DNA of 64,000 nucleotides from Nocardioides anomalus. Its GTDB lineage: Bacteria > Actinomycetota > Actinomycetes > Propionibacteriales > Nocardioidaceae. Within the stretch, counting starts at the first letter, position 1. The number at the start of each line of letters is the position of its first letter. Positions 37,446 to 45,567 of this stretch are shown in pieces. Under the pieces are notes generated by a model that saw only the letters and a list, made by a program, of their open reading frames with translations, was not told the origin of the DNA and did no database searches. Location of the stretch: assembly GCF_011046535.1 (NCBI RefSeq), contig NZ_CP049257.1, positions 5,056,342 to 5,120,341 of the forward strand, written 5' to 3'. The translations under genes were made by a program, and so were the position numbers.

Positions 37446-38413
37446 GCATCGACGTCTCCGGTCTGACCAAGACCTTCGGTGACTTCGTCGCGCTCGACGA
37501 CGTCACCGTCTCGCTGCCCACCGGGCAGCTCACCGCCCTGCTCGGCCCCTCGGGCGGCGGCAAGTCCACGCTGCTGCGTGTCATCGCCGGGCTCGACACC
37601 GCCGACCGCGGCACGGTCACCATCGAGGGCCGCGAGGCCACCAACCTGCCGGCGCGCAAGCGCAACGTCGGCTTCGTGTTCCAGCACTACGCCGTCTTCA
37701 AGCACATGACGGTGGCCAAGAACGTCGCCTTCGGCCTGGAGATCCGCAAGCGGCCCAAGGCCGAGATCGCCCAGCGGGTCGACGAGCTGCTCGAGCTGGT
37801 GCACCTGTCGCAGTTCCGCGACCGGATGCCCAGCCAGCTCTCCGGCGGTCAGCGCCAGCGCATGGCGCTGGCCCGGGCCCTGGCCGTGGAGCCCACCGTG
37901 CTGCTGCTCGACGAGCCGTTCGGCGCGCTGGACGCCAAGGTCCGCAAGGAGCTGCGCGACTGGCTGCGACGCCTGCACGACGAGGTGCACACCACGACGA
38001 TCTTCGTGACCCACGACCAGGAGGAGGCCCTCGAGGTCGCCGACGAGATCGTGGTCATCAACGAGGGTCGGGTGGAGCAGATCGGCAGCCCGGACGAGCT
38101 CTACGACAACCCGGCCAACGACTTCGTGATGCGCTTCCTCGGCGAGACCACCGACCTCGGCGACCAGACCGTGCGGCCGCACGACATCGACGTCTCCACC
38201 CAGCCGGTGCCGGGCGCGGTCCAGGGCACGGTGACCCGGATCCTGCGGGTCGGCTTCGAGGTGCGGGTCACGGTCACCGCCACGGACGGCTCGGACGTGC
38301 TGGTCACCATGACCCGCACCCTGGCCCGCAACGTCGGTGTGGTCGAGGGCGCCACGGTCTGGCTCAGCGCGGCCAAGGGCGCCACGAGCGTCCGCAGCAT
38401 GGCGACCGCCTGA
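37442..38413 (+). CDS. cysA: sulfate ABC transporter ATP-binding protein
   Basis: 323 residues. Walker A is GPSGGGKST (35-43), the ABC signature LSGGQRQR (133-140), Walker B VLLLDEP (153-159) and the switch histidine H191. A short TOBE-type C-terminal domain follows (about 235-320). It powers sulfate or thiosulfate import through CysT/CysW. The start overlaps the cysW stop as ATGA. Confidence 0.94.
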   Translation: MSIDVSGLTKTFGDFVALDDVTVSLPTGQLTALLGPSGGGKSTLLRVIAGLDTADRGTVTIEGREATNLPARKRNVGFVFQHYAVFKHMTVAKNVAFGLEIRKRPKAEIAQRVDELLELVHLSQFRDRMPSQLSGGQRQRMALARALAVEPTVLLLDEPFGALDAKVRKELRDWLRRLHDEVHTTTIFVTHDQEEALEVADEIVVINEGRVEQIGSPDELYDNPANDFVMRFLGETTDLGDQTVRPHDIDVSTQPVPGAVQGTVTRILRVGFEVRVTVTATDGSDVLVTMTRTLARNVGVVEGATVWLSAAKGATSVRSMATA

Positions 38414-38430
38414 CCTCCCCGGGCTGCGTC

Positions 38431-38436
38431 TAGCGT
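38431..38436 (+). promoter_or_regulatory. -10 element for the leaderless flavoprotein gene
   Basis: TAGCGT is followed by seven bases and the GTG at 38444. It lies only 18 bases after the cysA stop, so the flavoprotein gene probably has its own promoter. Confidence 0.5.
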
Positions 38437-38443
38437 CGGCTCC

Positions 38444-39568
38444 GTGGAGGAGTACGACGTCGCGGTGCTCGGCGCGGGGCCGGCCGGGTCGTCCGCGGCC
38501 CGGGCGGCCGCGCAGGCCGGCGCCCGCGTGGTCGTCCTCGACCGGGCGGCGTTCCCGCGCTACAAGACCTGCGGCGGCGGGCTGATCGGCCCGTCGCTGC
38601 GGGCGCTGCCGGGGGCGCCGCCGGTCCGCGCGGCCATCACCCGCGTCTCGCTCTCCCTGGACGGCCGGCGCCGGCGCACGCGGGTGGTCGACGAGCCGTG
38701 CCTGCAGATGGTCACCCGCCCCGAGCTGGACGTCTGGCTGCTGGACCGGGCGGCCGCCGCCGGCGCCGAGGTGCGGGTGCCGTGCCGGTTCGTGTCCCTC
38801 GACGACGACGTCGTGACCACCGACGCGGGCTCGTTCCGGGCCGGTGTGGTCGTCGCGGCCGACGGCACGTCCAGCCGGCTGGCCCGCGAGGTCGGCGTAC
38901 GACTGGGACACGTGGACCTCGGCCTCGAGCTGGAGCTGGAGGCGGGGCCCCAGGCCGAGCGGTGGGCGGACCGGGTGCACCTGGACTGGGGGCCGCTGCC
39001 CGGCTCCTACGCCTGGGTCTTCCCGAAGGGCGACACGCTCACCGTCGGCGTCATCGCGGCGCGCGGACTCGGCGACGCCACCCGCCGCTACCTGCGCGAC
39101 GTGGTCACCCGCCTCGGCCTGGACGGCCTCCGCGTGGTGCACGACTCCGGCCACCTGACCCGCTGCCGGACGCCGGACTCGCCGCTGGGCCGCGGCCGGG
39201 TGCTGCTGGCCGGCGACGCGGCCGGGCTGCTCGAGCCCTGGACGCGCGAGGGCATCTCCTTCGCCACCCGCTCCGGCGCCCTGGCCGGGGCGGCCGCGGC
39301 CGGCGGGCCGGACGGAGCGGTCGAGCGCTACCGGGCGGGGCTCGCGGTCGAGCTGCTGCCGGAGATGGCCGCGGGGGAGCGGTGCCTGCGGGCGTTCGAG
39401 CGCCGGCCCTGGGCGTTCCACGAGCTGATCCGCTCCACGTCGGTGGGGTGGCACCAGTTCGCCCGCATCACCCGCGGCGACACCACGCTGGCCCGGGCGG
39501 TCGAGCGCCGGCCGGTGCGGGCGGGCCTGGGGCTGCTCAGCCTCCCGGACCGCCCGCTGCTGTCCTAG
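38444..39568 (+). CDS. geranylgeranyl-reductase-family FAD-dependent oxidoreductase
   Basis: 374 residues. The N-terminal dinucleotide fold is VAVLGAGPAGSSAARAAA (GAGPAG at 10-15), PRYKTCGGGLIGPSL (38-52) is the family-specific substrate loop, and VLLAGDAAGLLEPWTREGI is the second FAD motif. The family saturates isoprenoid double bonds. In mycobacteria the related MenJ reduces one isoprene of menaquinone, which fits the menaquinone genes 10-30 kb away, but a lipid-reducing role is equally possible. The GTG start is supported by the upstream -10. It converges on and overlaps the LanC-like gene by 32 bases. Confidence 0.83.
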   Translation: MEEYDVAVLGAGPAGSSAARAAAQAGARVVVLDRAAFPRYKTCGGGLIGPSLRALPGAPPVRAAITRVSLSLDGRRRRTRVVDEPCLQMVTRPELDVWLLDRAAAAGAEVRVPCRFVSLDDDVVTTDAGSFRAGVVVAADGTSSRLAREVGVRLGHVDLGLELELEAGPQAERWADRVHLDWGPLPGSYAWVFPKGDTLTVGVIAARGLGDATRRYLRDVVTRLGLDGLRVVHDSGHLTRCRTPDSPLGRGRVLLAGDAAGLLEPWTREGISFATRSGALAGAAAAGGPDGAVERYRAGLAVELLPEMAAGERCLRAFERRPWAFHELIRSTSVGWHQFARITRGDTTLARAVERRPVRAGLGLLSLPDRPLLS

Positions 39569-40658
39569 GGCCCGGCGCCCGCGCGGCGTACCGCAGGAGC
39601 TCGAGGAGGATCCCGGCGTTGCCCATGGCCCAGCCGCTGCGCGGCTCGAGGTCGGGCGGGTCGGCGCGGTGCTCGTGGTTGGACCACCGGACGCCCGCCT
39701 CGTCGTGGAGGGCGCGGGCGCGCAGGTCCTCGACCAGGACCTCGGCGAAGGCCAGGTCGCCGCGGTCCAGAGCCAGCGCCAGCACCCCGGCCGTCCCGCA
39801 GCAGCGCCCGTGGTTGTCCCAGAACCCCGGCCGCAGCCGGCGCGGCAGTCCCGAGGTGGTGACCGTGTGCCAGCAGGCGTCCGCCCGCGCCGTCCACGCG
39901 TCGTCGCCCGTGACGTCGCGCAGCGCCGCGAAGACCTGCGCGTCCCCCGTCGGGCCGTTGCACCAGCCCAGGCTCCAGCGCTCGATCAGCTCGGGCCGGT
40001 GCGGCGGGTCGGAGTGCGGCACGAGGAAGCCGTCCGGACCGGCCTCGTTGCGCGCGACCACGTCGGCTGCCCCCGCCAGCGCCAGGTCCACCAGGTCGTC
40101 CCGGCCGGTGGCCGCGCCCACCCGGGCCAGGGCCAGCACGATGCCCAGGGTCCCGTGGGCCACGTGGTGCGAGCGGGCCGGTGACGGGCGTACCGCCCAG
40201 TTCACGCCGCCCGGCGTGCGGTCCGCCGTGGCGACGTACGGCGTCACCGCGGCGAGCGCGAGGTCGACGTCGCCCACGCGCAAGGCGCTCAGCGCGATGC
40301 CGGCGTTGCCGCCCAGCAGCTCGAACACCGGGCCCCACCGCTCCCCGTCGAACCGCGCTCGCACGTGGTCCAGGGCCCGCGCAGCGTCCTCGGGCCGCCC
40401 CGCGGCGTCCAGCGCGACCGCGTGGCCGGTCAGCCCGAAGAACAGCGACGAGTCCTCGGTCCGGTCCACGGACTCGGCGAGCTCCTTAGCCAGGACGTCC
40501 GCCCGCGACCGGTAGCGCTCGTCAGAGAGTGCCTGCGCCGCGTCCAGCAGGGCGAGGAGGACGCCGGCCCGCCCGTGGTACAGCGAGTCGCCCTGGGGTG
40601 GCTGCCCCAGCAGCCACTCGGCCGCGCCGCGGACGAGCGCGTCCACCGCGCGGGCCAC
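39537..40658 (-). CDS. stand-alone LanC-like protein with Cys-Cys zinc motif
   Basis: 373 residues. Seven GxxG-type repeats (YHGRAG, FFGLTG, LGGNAG, AHGTLG, CNGPTG, CCGTAG, AMGNAG) mark the alpha/alpha toroid of lanthionine cyclases. The zinc ligands read WCNG (C233) and CCG (C286, C287). Most LanC proteins have CHG at the second site, whereas Cys-Cys occurs in ProcM-type cyclases. There is no dehydratase or kinase domain and no precursor peptide gene nearby, so ring formation is unproven. The start is set at GTG 40658, 7 bases after the yajQ stop; the frame is open further upstream inside yajQ, so this is uncertain. Confidence 0.8.
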   Translation of the reverse strand: MARAVDALVRGAAEWLLGQPPQGDSLYHGRAGVLLALLDAAQALSDERYRSRADVLAKELAESVDRTEDSSLFFGLTGHAVALDAAGRPEDAARALDHVRARFDGERWGPVFELLGGNAGIALSALRVGDVDLALAAVTPYVATADRTPGGVNWAVRPSPARSHHVAHGTLGIVLALARVGAATGRDDLVDLALAGAADVVARNEAGPDGFLVPHSDPPHRPELIERWSLGWCNGPTGDAQVFAALRDVTGDDAWTARADACWHTVTTSGLPRRLRPGFWDNHGRCCGTAGVLALALDRGDLAFAEVLVEDLRARALHDEAGVRWSNHEHRADPPDLEPRSGWAMGNAGILLELLRYAARAPGPRTAAGGPGG

Positions 40659-40665
40659 CGCTGGC

Positions 40666-41157
40666 TCAGCGGTAGTTGGTGAACTGCACCGCGAAGTCGT
40701 AGTCCTGCTCGCGCACGAGCCGCTGGACCTCCTGGAGGTCGTCGCGCTTCTTCGACGACACCCGCAGCTCGTCACCCTGGATCTGGGCCTTGACGCCCTT
40801 GGGGCCGTCGTCGCGGATCAGCTTGGTGATCTTCTTGGCGTCCTCGGAGCTGATCCCCTCCTTGAGGGTGATCCCGATCTTGGACTGCTGGCCCGACGGC
40901 CGCGGCTCGGAGGCGTCCAGCACCTTGAGGGACACGTCGCGCTTGATCAGCTTCTGCTTGAACACGTCGAGCACCGCGGTCGCGCGGTCGTCGGCGGAGG
41001 CGCTGATCTCGATCGCCTGCTCGCCCTGCCACTCGATCGCGGCCCCGGTCCCCTTGAAGTCGAACCGCGTGGAGATCTCCCGCGCGGTCTGCCCCAGCGC
41101 GTTGTCCACCTCCTGGCGGTCGATCTTGCTCACGATGTCGAACGACGAGTCAGCCAT
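40666..41157 (-). CDS. yajQ: YajQ-family nucleotide-binding protein
   Basis: 163 residues, the usual length. The opening [19 protein letters not shown], then [17 protein letters not shown] and the C-terminal VRKKDDLQEV-like segment ([21 protein letters not shown]) identify the UPF0234/YajQ family. Some members bind cyclic di-GMP. ATG 41157 follows GGGAG. The LanC-like gene begins immediately after it. Confidence 0.93.
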   Translation of the reverse strand: MADSSFDIVSKIDRQEVDNALGQTAREISTRFDFKGTGAAIEWQGEQAIEISASADDRATAVLDVFKQKLIKRDVSLKVLDASEPRPSGQQSKIGITLKEGISSEDAKKITKLIRDDGPKGVKAQIQGDELRVSSKKRDDLQEVQRLVREQDYDFAVQFTNYR

Positions 41158-41249
41158 CTCTCAGCTCCCTGCGATTCTTCCGCGCCGTCTGCGCTGCGCT
41201 ATTGTTTCGCTCCGTTGTCGACCCGCCAACCCGGGTCCGGCGGCACCCA

Positions 41250-41330
41250 GGCAGGTTGCCCGAGCGGCCAATGGGAGCGGACTGTAAATCCGTCGCGAAA
41301 GCTTCGCAGGTTCGAATCCTGCACCTGCCA
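41250..41330 (+). tRNA. tRNA-Tyr (anticodon GTA)
   Basis: An 81-base class II tRNA. The acceptor stem pairs GGCAGGT (41250-41256) with ACCTGCC (41323-41329), the discriminator is A, and CCA is not encoded. The anticodon loop CTGTAAA gives GTA at 41284-41286. A long variable arm follows (around CGCGAAAGCTTCG), and the T loop is TTCGAAT. A strong hairpin lies 10 bases downstream. Confidence 0.95.
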
Positions 41331-41340
41331 CGTGGTTGCT

Positions 41341-41380
41341 GATGGCGGCACACCTCGGCTCGTCCAGGTGTGCCGCCATC
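41341..41380 (+). terminator. terminator hairpin of tRNA-Tyr
   Basis: GATGGCGGCACACCT (41341-41355) pairs perfectly with 41366-41380 across a 10-base loop. No T-run follows, as is common in these genomes. Confidence 0.7.
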
Positions 41381-41432
41381 GTCGCGCTCACGACAGGATG
41401 GCAGGGCGCACGTCCGCGGGCTGCAGACCGGC

Positions 41433-41993
41433 TCAGAAATAGGCGTTGCCGGGGAACGGCGCTCCGTTGACGTGGTGATCACCGACCGCGGATGCCTTGA
41501 GGAAGGTCGGGTTGTGGGTCGAAGCCACCCGAGCGTTGCGCCAGTGCCGGTCGAGGTTGTGGACCTTCTGCGTCGCCGAAGCGCCGCCGACGTCGAAGAG
41601 CTTGGCGGCGGTCGCATACGAGAACCGGTCGATCGCGATCTTGGCCTGCGCGGCAGCGAGCTGGGCGGCTTCGGCCGCCGTCGGGTCAGGTGCGCCGTCG
41701 ACGACCGAGTCGAAGGCCACCTGGATGGCGTCTGCGGCAGCGAGGACGATGGCTTCGGCCGCGAAGGCATCCGCGGAGATCTCGCCGACGACCTGCAGGA
41801 CCTGTCGGTCGTCGGCTGCTGAACCGCTCGAGGCGTGGCTGAAGTTGCGGGCGCGCCGCTGGACGAGTGACACGGCGTCGTTGCGCACGCTGCGCAGGAT
41901 GCCGGCCGTGACCGCCTGCAGGTAGAGCTGCAGGAAGGCGCCCATGTAGCCGGTCGGCTGGTCGTCTGGGTCGCCCAGGTCGAAGAACTCCTC
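41433..41993 (-). pseudogene. acyl-CoA-dehydrogenase-fold monooxygenase remnant (DszC/SfnB type), N-terminal half missing
   Basis: About 187 residues of C-terminal sequence, starting upstream of any good start codon with EEFFDLGDPDDQPTGYMGAF. VTAGILRSVRNDAVSLVQRR, GEISADAFAAEAIVLAAADA and NLDRHWRNARVASTHNP are the helices and the RHWRN-type end found in the DszC/SfnB branch of acyl-CoA dehydrogenases, which includes FMNH2-dependent monooxygenases. Full-length members are around 400 residues, so roughly the first half is absent. The 5' side stops making sense at about 41993, where the opposite-strand flavin reductase remnant begins. Confidence 0.75.
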
Positions 41994-41999
41994 GCGTCT

Positions 42000-42241
42000 G
42001 CCGCCGGCTGGCCGGGCCGGTCGAGCACCGCTTCGACGACGTCCCGGTCACCTCCTCCGAGGACGGTGCCATCACGCTCGACGAGGGACTGGCCCGGTTC
42101 GACTGCACGATCTACAACGAGGTCGAGGCCGGTGACCACACGATCGTGATCCTCCAGCTGCACGCCGTGGAGCACACCGACACGTCGCTGCCGCTCGTCT
42201 TCCACCGCAGCGCCTTCGGCAGCCTCTCCGAGCCCGCCTGA
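42000..42241 (+). pseudogene. flavin reductase remnant, N-terminal part missing
   Basis: The frame ending at TGA 42239-42241 encodes about 80 residues: HRFDDVPVTSSEDGAITLDE, LARFDCTIYNEVEAGDHTIV, then LPLVFHRSAFGSL. This is the C-terminal half of DIM6/NTAB-type flavin reductases, where xDH.IVI.xV and PLVFHR are hallmarks. No start or N-terminal flavin-binding region is present; upstream in-frame sequence is arginine-rich nonsense read across the other remnant. Its partner would be the adjacent monooxygenase fragment. A perfect hairpin follows the stop. Confidence 0.72.
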
Positions 42242-42258
42242 TCCGCTCCCCCATCCCT

Positions 42259-42291
42259 TGGCGCCGCAACCCGCACCCGGTTGCGGCGCCA
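42259..42291 (+). terminator. hairpin after the flavin reductase remnant
   Basis: A 13-bp stem, TGGCGCCGCAACC (42259-42271) with 42279-42291, with a 7-base loop, 17 bases after the stop. It looks like the original terminator retained after the gene decayed. Confidence 0.7.
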
Positions 42292-42341
42292 GGTCTCATC
42301 GCCGAGCTGTGACCACGTCGCGGGGCCACTCGCGCAGACGG

Positions 42342-42361
42342 CCCCCACCGATCGGTGGGGG
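42342..42361. terminator. second hairpin in tandem
   Basis: CCCCCACCGATCGGTGGGGG is a perfect 20-base palindrome followed by TCTTCTC. It stands 50 bases after the first hairpin with no gene between, so it may end a short unrecognised transcript. Confidence 0.5.
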
Positions 42362-42426
42362 TCTTCTCGTGTCGTCGCCCTCCGGCCGGCCCGGTCGTTC
42401 TGTCGCACGAGAGGACCGCGGGACGC

Positions 42427-42458
42427 TAGCGTGCGGCCACCTCTTCGAAAGGCTTTCG
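42427..42458 (+). promoter_or_regulatory. promoter and hairpin-forming ribosome binding site of the secreted protein gene
   Basis: TAGCGT (42427-42432) is a good -10. The short leader ends in CGAAAG-G-CTTTCG (42446-42458), a perfect palindrome directly before the ATG at 42460 that contains the GAAAGG ribosome binding site. Confidence 0.45.
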
Positions 42459-42459
42459 C

Positions 42460-43554
42460 ATGCACCTCTCACGCGCCGCGCGGATCGCGGCCCTCACCAC
42501 GACCTCGGCCCTGGCCGCGGCGACGCTCGTCGCCATGGCGCCCGCCGCGCAGGCGGCGGTCATCACCGGGACCACCATGGTCGGCCTCGGCTCCACCAAG
42601 GACGCCGCCTGCACCGACTCCGCGGCGGACACCTCGCCGGACCAGACCGTGCCGCTGGCGGCCGACGGCGCCGCCAAGACCGCGAGCCTGTCGTACGCGA
42701 ACACCGTCACCAAGGCCGGCTCTCCCGGCGAGGTCACCACGGTGACGGCGTCCGCGACGAGCACCGTGACGGCGACCCAGGCGGCGGGGCAGCTGAGCCA
42801 GGTCGTCATCGACACCAGCTACTCCGCCTCGGTGAACGCCGCCCTGGGTGCCGCTCAGACGTGCAAGGTCTCCGCGAACATCGGTGGCCAGACGACGTAC
42901 CAGTTCGACCTGGTCGCCCCGGCCTACGTCACCGTGACCACCGAGGCGCGGGGCGGGGTCGTGCAGAGCATCACCGCGAACTCCCTCTCCTCCCTCAGCA
43001 CCGTCAGGCTCGTCGGCAACTTCGTCGGCGGACCGCACAGTGTGGGCACGGCGTCGGCGCTGCTGCCGGCCGGTGTCAACTACATCACCCAGTACGTCCA
43101 CCAGGACCAGGTCGATGCGGCCAGCCCGACCAACACGCGTACGTCGACCACCGGCTCGGCCAAGACCACCATCACCCTGCAGACGCCCGGCATCGCCCAG
43201 GGCGCCGCCACCGGCGACGGCGGCAAGTACCTCACCCTGGCTGCGGGTCGCGACTGCACGGCGGGCACCCTCGCCGGGACCTGGACCAAGGCCGTCGGCA
43301 AGGGCAAGAAGAGCAAGATCAAGAAGGCGCAGTTCTTCGTCAACGGCACGCAGGTCGCCACGGTGAAGAAGCCGAAGAAGGCCACCACCACGACCCTGAC
43401 CGGGCTCGACCCGAGCAAGGCCGCAGCGGTCGAGGTGAAGCTCACGCTCGTCAAGAAGAAGCCCGCGAAGAAGCACCACGCGCATCGCGCGGACAAGCCC
43501 ACCAAGGGTGGCGGCACCGCGACGGTGGAGCAGTCGTACCTGCCCTGCTCCTGA
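42460..43554 (+). CDS. secreted protein of unknown function with lysine-rich tail
   Basis: 364 residues. A Sec signal peptide covers 1-32 (cleavage after AAQA). The mature N-terminal 230 residues are Thr/Ser/Ala-rich and beta-prone with scattered cysteines (DAACTDSAAD, AAQTCKVSANI, GRDCTAGTL, LPCS at the end). Residues 275-345 are lysine-rich (GKGKKSKIKKAQFFVNG, VKKPKKATTTTLTG), including an FVNGTQVATVKKPKK segment that resembles Ig-like/cadherin-type surface repeats. I do not recognise the family. It may be a cell-surface protein. A strong hairpin follows. Confidence 0.8.
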   Translation: MHLSRAARIAALTTTSALAAATLVAMAPAAQAAVITGTTMVGLGSTKDAACTDSAADTSPDQTVPLAADGAAKTASLSYANTVTKAGSPGEVTTVTASATSTVTATQAAGQLSQVVIDTSYSASVNAALGAAQTCKVSANIGGQTTYQFDLVAPAYVTVTTEARGGVVQSITANSLSSLSTVRLVGNFVGGPHSVGTASALLPAGVNYITQYVHQDQVDAASPTNTRTSTTGSAKTTITLQTPGIAQGAATGDGGKYLTLAAGRDCTAGTLAGTWTKAVGKGKKSKIKKAQFFVNGTQVATVKKPKKATTTTLTGLDPSKAAAVEVKLTLVKKKPAKKHHAHRADKPTKGGGTATVEQSYLPCS

Positions 43555-43578
43555 CGTCCCAGCGACGCACGACCTGAG

Positions 43579-43610
43579 CCGAGCCCGGCACCGCGAGGTG
43601 CCGGGCTCGG
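43579..43610. terminator. bidirectional hairpin terminator
   Basis: A 14-bp perfect stem, CCGAGCCCGGCACC (43579-43592) with 43597-43610, and a GCGA tetraloop, between the secreted protein gene and the convergent regulator. Confidence 0.75.
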
Positions 43611-43615
43611 TGCGT

Positions 43616-45403
43616 TCAGGCGCCGGTGCGCAGGGCGTGCAGCCGCAGCGCGACCTGCAGCGGCAACCCGTGGTCGGGAGTGCGCCAGTCGTCGCCGAGG
43701 ACACTGTCGACGCGCTCGAGCCGCTTGAGCAGCGTGTTGAGGTGCACGTGCAGCGCGGCGGCGGTGCGGGTCAGGTTCCCCCCGTGCTGGAAGTACGCCG
43801 TGAGCGTGGCGACCAGCTGCGTCGAGCGGCGGGTGTCGTAGGCGAGGAGCGGGGCGAGGGAGTCGGCGAAGAAGCGGTCGAGGTCGTCGGCGCGGTCGGG
43901 GTCGAAGAGCAGGGCGAACATGGCGTACTGCTCGGCGGTGGCGCCCTGGTCGGTGACGCCGAGGGTGGCCATCAGGTCGCAGCAGCGGCTGGCGCGGTCG
44001 AAGGCGCGGCCCCACGCGCCGTCGACGACGCTCTCGGCGACGACCCGCACGGGGGTGCCGAGCTCGCGGCGCAGCCGGGCGTGGACGGTCTCGGCGGTGG
44101 TCTCGGCGTCGCCGCCGGCGAGGAGGAGGGTGGCTCGACCGAGGTGCTCGCCGGCCAGGCCGCCGTGGGAGGTCGACAGGGCGTGCAGGCGGCGGCTGAC
44201 CTCGGACAGGGTGCGCCCCGTGGACTCGGCGACGACGAGGGTGTCGAGGGCGGTGATGTCGACGCCGCGGGCCTGGGCGCGGGCGCGGCGGGTCGGGTTG
44301 GTCGGGGTGGTGGAGACCAGCAGCTCGGTGAGCAGCTCGCCACTCACGCGCTCCTCGGCCTCCGCGACCGCGGTCTCCTTGAGGATGAGCAGCCCCATGA
44401 TCTGGGCGGCCCGCTCGAGGGTGCGCACGTCGATCGGCGCCGGCTCGTGCTCGCGGGTGAGCAGCAGCGCGCCCAGGTGGGTGTCGCCGGCCTGGATGGT
44501 GGCGGCGCTGTGCCACAGGCCGGTGCTGTCGGTGGTGGTCGCCCACCGCCCCGAGCGGCGGGCCTGCTCGACGGCGTCCGGCGAGGGCCGCCGGTCCGGC
44601 TGCTTCACGCCGCCCTCGTGCCGGCCCTGGGCGATGACCGCGCCGGTGCGGTCGAAGACCGTCACCGCGCCCTGCAGGTGGTCCACGAGCAGCTGGGCGA
44701 CCTCGGCAGCGCCACCGCCCTTGAGCACGACGCCGGTCAGGGACTCGTGCACCGACTGCGCGCGCTCCACGACGGCGACCTGCTGCTCGATGGTGCGGTA
44801 CGCCGCCTGCAGTTCGGCGAGCGCGGAGCGGCTCTCGGCGTACAGCCGGGCGTTGTTGAGGGCGACGGCGGCGTGGTCGGCGAACGCGCTCAGCAGCGCC
44901 ACCTCGTCGTGCTCGAAGGGCCGCTCGGTGCGGTCGGCCGCGAACAGCGCACCGACCACCTCCTCGCCGACCAGCAGCGGCACGCCGAGCAGCGCGACCA
45001 TCCCCTCGGGCAGCACCAGGTCGTCGAACGCGTCGTGGTGCGGGACGTCCTGGGTGGCCAGGTAGTTGCTCACCCAGGCCGGGGCCCCGGTCGCGATCAC
45101 GCGCCCGCCCACGCCGGTCCCGGCCGGCACCCGGGCCGCGCTGAACGAGGACGAGATCAGGCCCTCCGAGGCCTGCAGGACCAGCTCGCCGTCGTCGTCG
45201 AGCAGCGAGAGGTAGGTGAAGTCGGTGCCGATCAGCTCGTGCGCCTGCCGCACGATCGAGTCGAGGACCACGTCGATCTCCCCGAGCGCGGTCAGCGACC
45301 GGGCGGTGGCGTAGAGGGAGCTCAGCTCGCGCTCGCGGCGGATCCGGTACGACGCGAGGTCGGGGCTGGCGGTCCGGTACCGGTCGTCGTCGGTCGTCGT
45401 CAC
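43616..45403 (-). CDS. GAF-domain transcriptional regulator, PucR/CdaR type
   Basis: 595 residues. A GAF domain occupies about 40-185 (DVVLDSIVRQAHELIGTDFT, GTGVGGRVIATGAPAWV, LGVPLLVGEEVVGALFAADR). A short helical linker leads to a middle domain with a second ligand-type region. The C-terminal 60 residues carry the PucR helix-turn-helix: LTAYFQHGGNLTRTAAALHV then HLNTLLKRLERV. GTG 45403 is chosen because CAGACT lies 6 bases upstream. A palindrome at 45423-45441 covers the -35 region, suggesting autoregulation. Divergent from the transport and catabolism operon, it is the obvious candidate regulator. Confidence 0.87.
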   Translation of the reverse strand: MTTTDDDRYRTASPDLASYRIRRERELSSLYATARSLTALGEIDVVLDSIVRQAHELIGTDFTYLSLLDDDGELVLQASEGLISSSFSAARVPAGTGVGGRVIATGAPAWVSNYLATQDVPHHDAFDDLVLPEGMVALLGVPLLVGEEVVGALFAADRTERPFEHDEVALLSAFADHAAVALNNARLYAESRSALAELQAAYRTIEQQVAVVERAQSVHESLTGVVLKGGGAAEVAQLLVDHLQGAVTVFDRTGAVIAQGRHEGGVKQPDRRPSPDAVEQARRSGRWATTTDSTGLWHSAATIQAGDTHLGALLLTREHEPAPIDVRTLERAAQIMGLLILKETAVAEAEERVSGELLTELLVSTTPTNPTRRARAQARGVDITALDTLVVAESTGRTLSEVSRRLHALSTSHGGLAGEHLGRATLLLAGGDAETTAETVHARLRRELGTPVRVVAESVVDGAWGRAFDRASRCCDLMATLGVTDQGATAEQYAMFALLFDPDRADDLDRFFADSLAPLLAYDTRRSTQLVATLTAYFQHGGNLTRTAAALHVHLNTLLKRLERVDSVLGDDWRTPDHGLPLQVALRLHALRTGA

Positions 45404-45409
45404 CGGCGC

Positions 45410-45441
45410 AGTCTGCCGCAGCGGTGGAGGGTTCTTCCACC
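45410..45441 (-). promoter_or_regulatory. -10 and operator of the GAF/PucR regulator gene
   Basis: CAGACT (45415-45410 on the minus strand) lies 6 bases before GTG 45403. The inverted repeat GGTGGA-N7-TCCACC at 45423-45441 is centred near -29 relative to that start. Confidence 0.45.
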
Positions 45442-45495
45442 CTCGTGCCCGGAACAGTGGCAGGACCGTCCCTCTCCTGGGGCCGCGCTCCGCAC

Positions 45496-45534
45496 TTGAC
45501 TCTGCGTCAGCACGAGGTGTGGCGGGCGCCACAC
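45496..45534 (+). promoter_or_regulatory. promoter and palindromic operator of the catabolic operon
   Basis: TTGACT (45496-45501) is a good -35. At the -10 distance stands GTGTGGCG-GG-CGCCACAC (45517-45534), a perfect palindrome with 8-base arms and no TANNNT, as expected for a promoter controlled by a protein bound there. The lipoprotein ATG is 34 bases further on. Confidence 0.5.
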
Positions 45535-45567
45535 GCAGCCGATCCGGTGTCGATCCCAGGAGTCCCG

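Noticed and set aside
39537..41157. A lanthipeptide biosynthetic cluster around the LanC-like gene
   Set aside because: No dehydratase, precursor peptide, protease or exporter gene is near; the neighbours are a flavoprotein and yajQ.
41250..42460. An integrated element at tRNA-Tyr
   Set aside because: There is no integrase, and I found no second copy of the tRNA 3' end downstream. The locus is better explained as decay of resident genes.
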